The notes: a model not told the origin generated them from the letters alone. Shown: positions 35,429-44,598, numbered from the stretch's first letter. The stretch is 64,000 bases of DNA from Oscheius tipulae (GCA_037178975.1 JASJZH010000001.1:310001-374000); one strand, 5' to 3'. Numbers and translations are program-made.

Positions 35429-38400
35429 ATGTCTTCATTCAAATGGGAACCGGCATTTGAAACAGGTGCCTTTCAAAATTCTTCACATACTGTTTTAGCC
35501 GTTCCTCGCTTCACCAGAGGCCACTTTTCCGAGCTAATCCAGAAAGATGCAGGCGGTGAAGGAGTTCTTTACGCGGCTAACCATGACATCCACGGGTGAG
35601 GTTTCTTTCTGACTAGAATTTTAATTTCGCAATAGGAACGTCATGGTCAAGGTGTTCACAAGTCCGGATAAAAAGTACAGTGAACAGGAAGTCAAAACCT
35701 TGGTCAAAGTGAGTACCGTAGAGATTCGAACAGAGGCACTGCCTAAATACACACGTATTCGCATTTTCCGACTACAAGACATCATTTTTTGTCTCCAATA
35801 TTCTTCAAAGTTGTGATCCTTGGTTTATACCCCAACATCGCAGAAGATCAAAAAAGTCTAAAAATGCGAATTGCGAACTTTAGCCTATCTCGAATGATGT
35901 TCAGGTGATTTGTCACCAAAACATTGTTCGCCTATTGGGCTCGTTCTACTTTGAAGACGGAACCGATGCCAAGCTCAGCGGATATGTCATGGAATTTATG
36001 GCTAACGGAAGCTTGCATGCAGGTGAATCTTTTGTTGGTAGTGTCATTTCTTTTACTAGTTCAGTTATTCACAACTTGTCAATACAGTACAATGACAACC
36101 AAGTGTATTCTTGGATTCAACAGGCCGGCCGTGGGATTGCCTATCTTCACAGCCAAAAAATTATTCATCGTGATGTCAATACAAGAAAGTAAGTTGTTTA
36201 TCTGAAACATCCAATATCGCACGTTCCCCATTGCTTGTACCATCTGTTTTATTTATTTTACAACGTCCGCGCGTCTCTGTGCATTTGTCTGTCGGAAGCC
36301 GTTAGCGCCCCTCGCTCCCTTGGTGTATTACTGTGTAAGAGGCGCCGTCTCCGCCAGTGACTGCGCGGTTCACAGCGCGCCCCAAGGCGGCATCGCCACA
36401 TGGCTGCACACTTACGGAGGTGCTACCTGACGGATTTAGCGCAACTTTAAACAGGAGATAGTTGAGATAATTATCTAACGTCATTTTTTTTCCGAATTTC
36501 GACTTTCTGACCGAGTTACGGCTGTTTCGAAATTGAACAGGTCATCTTCTGTCCAAATTTGAGCAAAACTATCATGTAGCGGCTTCTGTAAGTGTGAAAC
36601 CATTTTGCAGTTTCGCTATCGCGCGCGCTTGCTCTAGAGAGCAGTATAATGCGATTATACTACTTTTACATAGATGTGACTTGACAGCTCTATAACAACT
36701 CATCTATTCCATTAGATCAAGAGAGCTACAACTTTGCAGAACAAAAGGAGCTGCGTTTTCAATGAGAAAACATTGGGAAGCGGGTTTAAAAACTGGGAAG
36801 TGGGCTCAATGAGTCCCGAAGGGGTGAAACAATTCTTTACTCGTCTGACATATTCAACGACTCTCATCCTTGCTTTTGGCAAGGATGAGAGCCCTGTTTT
36901 ATCTATCCTGCTGAACTCACTCCTATATTTCTAGTTTTTCCATGTCAGCCTCTTTTAATCTTTCTGTTCCTGGCAAATCCTGTCCAGCTGTTACTTTGTA
37001 ACAGGGATTTTTTGATTGGCCTGTGTTTCTTTCCCTTCGAAATCTCCTTGTCTTTTTCAACTTGCTTTCTGTCAAATCTACGTGACATTTGTACTGTAAA
37101 TATCAGACATCGTCTTATTATAGCCCTGTAAACTTCGCCCCTTTCAACCGTTCCCGTTGCCGTCGACCTGTCTACCTCTGTTGATTCTGCCATTCTGGTC
37201 AACTGAAAAATCTTACTGTTGTGGATGGATAACATGTCAAGACTTGCCAGATCTAATTGGCTTCTATAATGATACCCTTGTGACAATTGCTTGTAGTATT
37301 GTCTGGAGTAAAGTCTCGAACTGTTACCTCGCTTCTACTGTTCCGTGTTACAACAACTGGCGATCAGGAAGTAGAAACGACCACGTCGAGATGTCACCCA
37401 AGAAGAAGACTACTTCAGCAGCAGCTCAAGAGGACGGTTCGAAGATGTGGATGGAGATGCTGGCTCAGCAGCAACAGATGATGGAAAAGCAGGAGGAGCG
37501 CCACCGAGAACAGATGCAGATGATGATGGAAAAGCAGCAGAGAAGTGAAGAGCGAATGATGAGGATGATGGACGAGATGAAGATGACGGGAAGACCGGGT
37601 GGAGTCGGAAGCACTGCTGGTGTCTTTGATCGAATGTTGAAACGGATCGAGAAGTTCATCTACAACCCGGATGACGACGACAAGTTCGACAGATGGTTCA
37701 AGAGATACGAGCCGATGCTGAAGAAAGAGTGTGAGGAGATGGACGAAAAGGAAAAGGTCAGTTTGCTGGTGGAGCTGCTGGAGACTGTGAGCCATGAGCG
37801 TTTCACACGACACATCCTGCCGAAGACATTGGAGGATCTCAGCTGGGAGGAGACGATCAAAGCCATGACGGAGCTGTTCGGATCGAAGAAGACTCTCTTC
37901 CGTCGTCGTTACGAGATGTTGACGTCGTTGAAGTTTTACCCTGGTAGAGACATCGATGACTTCGTTAACAAGCTGAAAGCGAACTCGATGGCAGCGCAGC
38001 TCTCGAAGATCACGAAAGATGAATTGGAAGTGCTGTTCATGGTTTCCGCTTTTGACCATCCGGAGCTGACGGACTACAGAATCCGGTTCTTGAACAAGTT
38101 GGACCTCGAGGAGAAACTGACGGTGGATGGGCTGAGAAAGGAGTTCCTGACCTACAAGAGTGTGGAGGATGATGCGCACGTAGTGCAGATGAACAACAAG
38201 GAGTCGGTTATTGGAGCTGTCCGTGGACAAAGAAACGATTACTACCAGAAGAAGAGTGGACTCAGATGCTATAGATGTGATGGCAACCACGTCGTGAGGG
38301 ACTGCCCGAAGATCGAATGTTTCGTTTGCGGAGGCAATCACTTTAAGAGCGACTGTCCTAAAATGGGAGATGACGCGGAGGCGAAGAAGATAGACAGAAG

Positions 38401-41040
38401 ATGGGATGGTCATGAGGAGCGTCGTTTCCGTGCCGTGATTGGATCTGTCGACGGCTCTTCACGTGAGAAGATGATGATCAACGTGAAGCTGGGTGTCAAC
38501 GTGGAGGTGACGATGCAGATGGATACAGGAGTCGAAGCCACTCTTCTGTCACGTGAATCGTGGATCAAGATGGGCCGTCCTGAGCTGAAACGAACAGCTA
38601 CCCGGCTCAGGGACATCAATGGAAACGCAATCCAGGGCTATGGTCAAATTGAGATGAAGTTCAGTGTCTTATCGGAGAACAGGTGGATCACGGGAGAGGG
38701 AGTCGCCTACGTCACGGACAAGTACGACATCTTTGGAATGCCATGGATTCGTCAAGTTCCAAGGATCAATGAAGCGCTCCGAAGTGTCTGCACTGTTTCC
38801 ACGTACCGCGAAGAACCTGATGTCAAACAAATGTCCGAAGAAGATGCCTACCATCTCTTCTACGACTACTGTGAGGGTCTTCTCCCCGAATTCGATATCG
38901 ATGCTCTCCTGGAGATCTATCCTCATTTTGGTGGGGAAGATGTTGTGGATGGATAACATGTCAAGACTTGCCAGATCTAATTGGCTTCTATAATGATACC
39001 CTTGTGACAATTGCTTGTAGTATTGTCTGGAGTAAAGTCTCGAACTGTTACCTCGCTTCTACTGTTCCGTGTTACAACACTTACCATGTAATTTTTGTCC
39101 GCAACTACAGAGTAAACCTAGCTATTTTGATACCCTGACTTTAGCATGCTCCTTGGAGATACTATCGGAGTTTTGAAGATCAGCGACTTTGGTTTGGCAA
39201 AGCCAGATGCCACAACTACTGAGAAAAACACTTGTTTGTAAGTCGAATGCCATTTGTCACTGCTTATTTTAGCATGGGAACGATCGTGTATATGGCTCCT
39301 GAGGTCATTAACGATCAGGGAGTGAATTCTGCAGCCGACGTGTATTCGCTTGGTATTTCTACGTGGGAGATGTTTCACAGAAAGTATCAGAAAAGAAGCA
39401 TTTGGAAAATATATCAGTTTTAGAAAGCCGTTCTATGAGCACAATAGTTTGTCCCTATTTACTCTCGGCAATAGAATTATTACTGGAACAAGACCTAAAA
39501 TTGAATTGAAAATGGAGGAAGAGATGAAAAACTTGATCTTGAGGTAGGTTTTTGATCCATTCTAAGAAGAGTTCTGTCTGTTAGTGTCAGCCTAGAGCGA
39601 AACTCTCAAAAATGGACTTCTCTCTTTGTTTCGATCCACATTTTCAGATCTTTGGAAGCCCAGTATACACTGCGTCCAAAAGCAAGGGATTTTACAACCA
39701 TTGCCATCAAACTACGAAGTGAAACCAGTGTGTCACCTAAAGCCCCAAAAGCACAAAAGGCTGCGTATACATACAATCCCCCGGAAAAAATGGATCGACA
39801 GTTTGCCGATCCACTTGTTTCAGTGACACCTCCTATTCGCCCTCTCTCATCGAAAATACAAAATTCCTTTGATTCTGAACTAGTAGGCTGCTCTCATATT
39901 AATCTTGATTTAGAATTTTCTGCAGACACTGCTGATCGGCGGCTTTAGAGACAAAAATCGGGCACCTAAAACTTTGCTAGCTTTCGAACATAATACGGAA
40001 ACCTGGAAAGACCTGGATGTGGGAATACCCAATTTTGTCGGCGGAGCTTTGGTTCTTGATGAAGAGCTCTACGTGTTCGGTGAAGAAAAGCTTGTTGAGG
40101 GTTTGTTCAAGCTAAATCCGGAAAAAAGATCATGGATTAAACTGACCAATATCCCCAAAGCTCGAAACCCTAGCTCTTTAAAAAGCGTCGCATACAGAAG
40201 CAAAATTTACGTCGTTCAGGGATACGGTATTTGTAAATCGGCATTTGCATATGATCCCCGTGCACATTCCTGGAGTGAATTGGCGTGAGTCCTTTGTAGA
40301 TTTTAGTCAATGTTTTGATTTTCTTGCTCATACTATTCTTTTGGATGAGAAAATTCGGCGCTGTTACGTCTTACGCGTGCAACCGAATTATGCGCCGTCA
40401 TAACACGAGTCCTACCTTCCGCAGAAATAAACATCGCGCAGTTAGGGTGCAAATAAAGTACAATTTCTTTCGTCGCTCGCAAACTTTGTTTGCCCGCGTA
40501 AGACGTAGAGCACCAAAAATTCATTTTCTTTTGTCCAAACTTTAAATCCTTTGCAGACCCATCAACGAAACTATGCGCATTGAAGGGATTACTGTCTTAC
40601 ACAACAAACTATACATATTTGGTGGAGGCGTGGATTGTCCTATGAAAGCTGGATACTATGACACTGTGGAAGATAAATGGACGTATTTGAGCCTGGACGT
40701 TCCTATTCCCTTTACATACACTCAAGCTGTCACATACAAAAACGAACTGGTTTTCTTTTACGAGCATAATGCCTACGCGTTAAACCTTGCTGAAAGAACG
40801 CCTTTAAAGACACTGCCACAACTAAACACTTGGCGTAAATATGCTGCCGTCTTTACTTGTGGAAATTCGCTATTTGTTGCTGGCGGTCACAGAGGAAAAG
40901 GTCGATGCACGATTAGAGTGGAAAGTTTTGATGGAACGACCTGGACTGAAATGCCTCGCATGCCCTATGGGTTTACAGCTTTTACTACTGTAACTGTAAC
41001 TGGTGATCTGGCTAAACAGCTTTTGAAGTGGTCTTGTTAG
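35429..41040 (+). CDS. Protein kinase-Kelch repeat fusion protein
   Basis: Eleven exons sum to 1851 bases, a clean 616-residue frame, starting MSSFKWEPAFETAV at 35429 and ending at TAG 41038-41040. The kinase half has a Gly-rich region (GGEGVLYAANHDIHG), the ATP lysine in VMVKVF (K50), HRD-x4-N as HRDVNTRN (143-150), SDFG (163-166) and MAPE (188-191). All catalytic residues are present. The HRDVNTRN loop lacks the lysine usual in Ser/Thr kinases, so the group (TKL-like or other) is open. From residue 337 the protein becomes a Kelch propeller, with repeats such as LYVFGEE, IYVVQGYG, LYIFGGG and LFVAGGHRG. The LTR element lies in the intron 36189-39144. The introns lack the AGAGACAG tracts common elsewhere. 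Substrate and location are unknown. Confidence 0.85.
36189..37211. other. 5' part of the large kinase intron
   Basis: About 1 kb of AT-rich intron. It has one perfect 13-base inverted repeat (36861-36891) and a CTACAACTTTGCAGAACA string (36708-36725) related to repeat B arms. I see no exon here. Confidence 0.5.
36861..36891. repeat. Perfect 13-bp stem hairpin
   Basis: CTCTCATCCTTGC, loop TTTTG, then GCAAGGATGAGAG. It lies in the large kinase intron, about 320 bases before the LTR element. Confidence 0.8.
37212..37216. repeat. Target-site duplication CTTAC (left)
   Basis: Five bases directly before the left LTR, repeated exactly after the right LTR at 39080-39084. Confidence 0.85.
37217..37355 (+). 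repeat. Left LTR, 139 bp
   Basis: Begins TGTTGTGGATGG and ends GTGTTACAACA; matches the right LTR base for base by eye. Confidence 0.9.
37391..38956 (+). CDS. Gag-protease polyprotein of the LTR element
   Basis: From the first ATG after the left LTR (MSPKKKTTSAAAQ) the frame gives 521 residues. An N-terminal Met/Gln/Glu/Arg-rich coiled coil (MEKQEERHREQMQMMMEKQ) leads into a Ty3/Gypsy-like capsid region (FDRWFKRYEPMLKKE, then FGSKKTLFRRRYEMLTSL). Two CCHC zinc knuckles follow (CYRCDGNHVVRDC at 293-305, CFVCGGNHFKSDC at 310-322), both with the CX2CX3HX4C spacing. A retropepsin-like protease has MQMDTGVEATLLS (active-site Asp 378) and YDIFGMPWI. After an acidic tail the TAA stop (38954-38956) lies inside the right LTR. 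The frame is fully open upstream into the left LTR, but the in-element ATG is the natural start. Confidence 0.88.
   Translation: MSPKKKTTSAAAQEDGSKMWMEMLAQQQQMMEKQEERHREQMQMMMEKQQRSEERMMRMMDEMKMTGRPGGVGSTAGVFDRMLKRIEKFIYNPDDDDKFDRWFKRYEPMLKKECEEMDEKEKVSLLVELLETVSHERFTRHILPKTLEDLSWEETIKAMTELFGSKKTLFRRRYEMLTSLKFYPGRDIDDFVNKLKANSMAAQLSKITKDELEVLFMVSAFDHPELTDYRIRFLNKLDLEEKLTVDGLRKEFLTYKSVEDDAHVVQMNNKESVIGAVRGQRNDYYQKKSGLRCYRCDGNHVVRDCPKIECFVCGGNHFKSDCPKMGDDAEAKKIDRRWDGHEERRFRAVIGSVDGSSREKMMINVKLGVNVEVTMQMDTGVEATLLSRESWIKMGRPELKRTATRLRDINGNAIQGYGQIEMKFSVLSENRWITGEGVAYVTDKYDIFGMPWIRQVPRINEALRSVCTVSTYREEPDVKQMSEEDAYHLFYDYCEGLLPEFDIDALLEIYPHFGGEDVVDG
38930..38940 (+). promoter_or_regulatory. Candidate polypurine tract (within coding sequence)
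   Basis: GGTGGGGAAGA directly precedes the right LTR, the expected place for plus-strand priming. It also codes for the last residues of the Gag-protease frame (FGGED). Confidence 0.6.
38941..39079 (+). repeat. Right LTR, 139 bp
   Basis: Same sequence as 37217-37355; followed by the CTTAC target duplication. It supplies the stop codon of the Gag-protease frame. Confidence 0.9.
39080..39084. repeat. Target-site duplication CTTAC (right)
   Basis: Matches 37212-37216. Confidence 0.85.
40349..40529. mobile_element. Hairpin-type insert in the Kelch intron
   Basis: AGAAAATTCGGCGCTGTTACGTCTTACGCG (two blocks, 40349-40378) is largely complementary to 40495-40529, with a shared core TACGTCTTACGCG. 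It fills most of the 272-base intron 40285-40556, so it is probably a small foldback MITE. Confidence 0.5.
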
Positions 41041-41284
41041 AAATAAACTTTGTATCTAATTGGATTTGGAAATCGTTGTGCAATTGACAGACAAACACAA
41101 GGCAAAATCTCTCGATGACTCTTTCTACCAGGGCGATCGACTACGACTTCACCTCGCTTTCAGTCATTCTAAGGTTATTCCGAGGCTAGATGGAATATTT
41201 TTTGTTCTCTCCCTCTTTCCAAATCCCGATAGAAAGACTAATTCGTCGACCGTCGGAGATCTATACTATTTAACGCGCGATGGT
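41041..41284 (+). pseudogene. Truncated open frame at the duplication junction
   Basis: An open frame (41060-41302) with protein-like composition (DLEIVVQLTDKHKAKSL, then YQGDRLRLHLAFSHSK) runs into the copied SDR segment and stops. I do not recognise it. It may be the broken end of another gene. Confidence 0.3.
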
Positions 41285-41694
41285 TCACTACGGATATTAT
41301 GAAAAAGCAGGGAGCTTCGGACACGGATATTGAGAAGGTAGTGACCCTCTGTTTTTCTTGCACTTTACCTCTCGGTCTTTCTGTCTAGCAATGCCATTGA
41401 GAGGGACATTTTCAGCTAGAGAAGAACCTCTGCTCCAACCCGGTAATGACCCCACTGGGGCGTGCTGGAACTTCCAGAGAAATAGCTGAAGCCATTGCCT
41501 TCCTGGCTGACCGCAAGACCTCCAGCTACATCGTGGGACATTGTCTGGTGGTCGATGGAGGCTCCACTGTCATGACACCGGTTCTTTCCAATTACAAATC
41601 TGATTATTAGAGAGAATATAAAAGAATAGGGATCTGTTTCGTAAAGTTTCTGTTTGTTCATGTCTGACAGGCATCAACTCAACATCCAGAGCTG
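41285..41694 (+). pseudogene. 410-bp direct repeat, copy 2: SDR 3'-end fragment
   Basis: A copy of 34374-34783 with no 5' exons, so it cannot encode an SDR. I see no mismatch by eye, which means the duplication is recent or kept by gene conversion. Confidence 0.9.
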
Positions 41695-42318
41695 GAGATA
41701 GAGACCGAACACTCTCAGTCTACCCTCCGAAGGCCTTGATCGGGATTTGGAAAGCCGGGTAGTGGAGACTAAAAGTGGTATCTGGAGATAGGAGATTGGA
41801 GGTTGGAAGTTTTAAAACATTGACTGGGCCAAATTGATATGCTTTTGCCAAACTACTTATTCCTTAAACGTCTTCCAGTAGCCAAACTTCGACAATGATG
41901 TCTTCCCATAGAGGTCAAGTAGACACTTGCTAAGACTGTCTGCAATCGGTAGGACCTCTTGATCATATCCTTAAAGCAGACTTGTCGAAGCTCGGTGTTC
42001 AGAGACGAGTACAGATCAATGAACTTGTCGTAAAAGGGTCTAAGTAGATTTTACATTCCTTCCCGCTGACAGATACCGGCAAAGAGTAGAGAATTATGGG
42101 GGAGCGAGCTGCAATGGGGAGCTAGAGATTGAACAGGATAAGAAGGTCACCAATCCTTATGCAATGCAATGATGATGCGATTTTTCTCAAATCGGATATC
42201 AGATGTTCTATAGAATGAGCTCACTGTTCAGTAGAAATCTTTTGACGAGCTTGCCCACAGGGATAGAGATACAGTACTCTGTTGTCTGACGCAGGGACAG
42301 AGACAGAAGAAAAAGTCT
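41695..42318. other. Spacer with a possible minus-strand coding remnant
   Basis: On the minus strand, 42045-41865 reads YDKFIDLYSSLNTELRQVCF and on through KRSYRLQTVLASVYLTSMG without a stop. It looks protein-like but unrecognised, with no visible splice partners. The rest holds nothing I can name. Confidence 0.3.
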
Positions 42319-42419
42319 GGTTGCCTTCCCTAGAGGGAAGGCTGTTCCAAAATTTCTTTCAACCTCTACCAGAGCAGGGTCGGAAGCATTGTAATACCTC
42401 AAACTTGGGTAATTAAACC
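42319..42419 (-). ncRNA. SL1 spliced leader RNA gene, copy 1
   Basis: Minus strand. The exact 22-base SL1 exon (begins GGTTTAATTACCC, ends AAGTTTGAG; 42419-42398) is followed by the donor GTATTACAATGC, an Sm-type site in GAAATTTTGGAAC and a perfect 3' hairpin GCCTTCCC-TCTA-GGGAAGGC (42342-42323). This is the standard layout of nematode SL RNAs (about 100 nt). The RNA donates its leader to the 5' ends of pre-mRNAs by trans-splicing. Confidence 0.93.
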
Positions 42420-42522
42420 GACGAATGGGCACGCTGCCTGGCTATGAGGAGGACTGGGTGGAGAGATGGATCGGGAGAGGCCAGAGGTTTCTGGGTCAGA
42501 GACGGAGAGGAACCTCGGTCGA
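42420..42522 (-). promoter_or_regulatory. Conserved SL1 upstream (snRNA-type promoter) block
   Basis: About 100 bases before the RNA start are conserved among the loci. Reading toward the RNA they begin GTCGACCGAGGTTCCTCTCC, contain AACCTCTGGCCTCT and end just before ATTCGTC. This is where a proximal sequence element for SNAPc-dependent transcription is expected. Confidence 0.7.
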
Positions 42523-42829
42523 CAACTGAGCCTTTTTAGTATTTAACCAGTCTACACAGTGATCCATAGTCATTTGTTGAAAAGAGAAGGCAACAAGACT
42601 AAGAAGCTACTGTACAGAATGTTTTCTTGCCTTGAACTGTTTTAAATACATAAACAGAGTCATTAAACACTCGCACTCACTCGACTTCTTGTAGCAGTAG
42701 TCGGACGGACAACAACAAAAAGACTAGATTCCTTCTTCCCAAGAAGTTTTCGAGTTTTAAACCAATCTACAAAGTGAAAATCCTTTCTTGGAAAACAGCG
42801 TCTTCTAAAGGACACGGGGCACTACGACA

Positions 42830-43400
42830 TTAGTTGATCCTTTCTCCATCAATCAGAATGTTGAGTTCGGCAGCAGACTTGGCACTGGACAGAACGACGT
42901 AGAGTTCTCCGTGGCTGAAGAACTCTTTGGGAAGATAGACTTCAACTTTCTTGAGAGATTGACCCTGGCTCTTATTGATTATCTTTTTTTTGATAGTTTG
43001 AGTTGCTAGTTTGAAACGGAACCGGCGAAACTCAAAATAAAACTCATCTATTGTCTTTGGTCGACTTGAGGTGCACTCACGGAGGACAGTACCCAAGGTA
43101 CTAAGTACCTGGAAAGACAGCATACTGAACTCGTCAATAATGTACACATCTTGTTCCTTTAGAAGTTGTCCGTCTGCTATGTTAGGACATACGCTACTGC
43201 TCTCGCAGTTGTTGTTCATGTTCAATTTGAACAGAGAACTGGCGGTCCTGCCACTGGGAAGAAGGTTGGCTGTAGTTCCACTTCATGCACTGCAGGTGAC
43301 ATACTTGCAATGATGCTTGAGTAGATGGGAGATCGTTTCGTAGCAGAACATCTTGCCCATTCCTCCAAGATCATCGATTAACACCAACTGTTCTGATCCG
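42830..43400 (-). pseudogene. Decayed Helitron-type Pif1-like helicase
   Basis: Minus strand. A Walker A remnant (DDLGGMGKMFCYETI; normally GGTGKT) is followed by an in-frame stop and a recognisable SGTTANLLPSGRTASSLFKL. Then come Walker B as YIIDEFSMLS and a C-terminal motif with INKSQGQSLKKVEVYLPKEF and GELYVVLSSAKS. The order and wording match the helicase domain of Helitron RepHel proteins. The lost Walker A residues and the stop make it inactive. No Rep domain is visible. Confidence 0.8.
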
Positions 43401-43894
43401 CATCGACAGCTTCTTTTTGCGGAACTTCCAATCCGTCAAAGAGACTTCCATATTTGGCTTACTTTTTATCCAAGCACGTTATACGCATTACATTTGTTGA
43501 AGATTTACCACTGCTGTGAATATGTTCTCCAAGTACGCGCAGAAATCCTAAGATACGACAAAATGTTCATCTATGGTCTTATGCCAAAGCACAACTCCTC
43601 TAACAGGAGCGAACGCTCTCGTCGGTCTCTACAGTCAGAACTGAATTGTTATTAACTACACTCTTTCTAATTGCCTACCTTTTTGAAACAAAGAACTTTT
43701 TGTTTTGCTTTTGTTTTCTGTTTCCTTGTTTTCGTAGTCCCGGATAAACAAACAGACACACATACAATATAAACAGAACCACAGACACCATAGAACTTTA
43801 GTACTAGAGATTGTGAAAATGAACGGATTTTTACAAAGACAAAGATTTTTACTATCTAACACAATTTAAGCCATTTTTTCCGTATCCTGGGTTT

Positions 43895-43998
43895 ATTGGC
43901 AACTGTTCCTCTCTGTTTCTGACCCAGAACACTCTGGCTTCTGCCGAGCCATCTCTCTACCCAGACCTACTAATAGTCAGGCAGCGAACCCAATCGTC
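43895..43998 (+). promoter_or_regulatory. SL1 upstream block of the variant copy
   Basis: Related to the other upstream blocks but more diverged (TGTTCCTCTCTGTTTCTGAC, then CTCTGGCTTCTGCCGAGCC). Confidence 0.5.
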
Positions 43999-44100
43999 GG
44001 TTTAGTTACCCAACTTTGAGGTATTACAATGCTTTCGACCCTGCTCTGGTAGAGGTTGAAAAAAAATTTTGGAGTAGCCTTCCCCAATGGAAAGGCAACA
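43999..44100 (+). ncRNA. SL1-like RNA gene, variant or decayed copy
   Basis: Same layout as the other loci, but the leader exon has two changes (GGTTTAGTTACCCAAC in place of GGTTTAATTACCCAAG). The Sm region is AAAAAATTTTGGAG and the 3' hairpin GCCTTCCCCAATGGAAAGGC has a mismatch. It is either a pseudogene or a leader variant. It directly precedes the partial epoxide hydrolase copy. Confidence 0.8.
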
Positions 44101-44186
44101 ATATTCTTTCTTCTGTCTCGGTTTCTGTACCTGTGAAGTTGTCCCTGTCAGCTGTCGTCTGTTCTATGGGGCCAGAGGTCTGTAAC

Positions 44187-44598
44187 CATCAACTGTTTTT
44201 CGCTCCAGACATTGTGGAAAAAAGTTCAACTGAAGATTTTCTTATGTTTGCTCACTAACTCTCAGCCGACGACCCGGTGCCAGGTCACTCCAGTCAAGCA
44301 ATGGTCTCTCCTTCTATTTTTCAGCTTATCTATTGGAATTCCGTTATTTCTATGCTTTGACTTGAAAATCTTGACGTTTTTGAAGTTCCAGCAAAATTTA
44401 AGGTTGACACTTTTTGTTGGTTTTAATTTGTTTAGAAGACAAGCGACAGTGATGTTGAGTCTTCAGAAGTCTGGGTATTCAATATTAACGTGGAAGAGGA
44501 CAGGTGAGAGTGACAGAGACAGCAATACCGTGTTCTCCAGGATTCTTTTCCTGAAGACCAAGCTGGAAAGACGACTACCCGAGAAGACGGGTGATTTC
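44187..44598 (+). pseudogene. Partial copy of the epoxide hydrolase 5' end
   Basis: Matches 48099-48530 closely, including 5' flank, exon 1, intron 1, exon 2 and the short GTGAGAGTGACAGAGACAGC intron. About nine bases are missing after ATGG, which disrupts the start, and no later exons follow. It is a broken duplicate. Confidence 0.85.

Larger units (their letters stand above)
37217..39079 (+). mobile_element. Complete 1.86-kb LTR retroelement coding only Gag-protease
   Basis: Two 139-base LTRs (37217-37355 and 38941-39079) appear identical by eye, start TGTTGT and end ACAACA, and are flanked by CTTAC on both sides. This is a complete insertion with a 5-base target duplication. TGG two bases inside the left LTR could open a primer-binding site (37358 on), and GGTGGGGAAGA (38930-38940) is a purine tract abutting the right LTR. 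No reverse transcriptase, RNase H or integrase is encoded, so the element must rely on another element's enzymes. It sits in sense orientation in a kinase-Kelch intron. Confidence 0.9.

Noticed and set aside
37415-38413. 332-codon open frame antisense to Gag-protease
   Set aside because: Composition mirrors the sense frame (His/Leu/Val-rich) and it has no domain; a shadow of the Gag gene.
42319-44100. SL1 loci read as long terminal inverted repeats of one helicase element
   Set aside because: Solo copies at 52281 and 57297 and the full SL RNA anatomy show they are RNA genes; the inverted arrangement may be chance.
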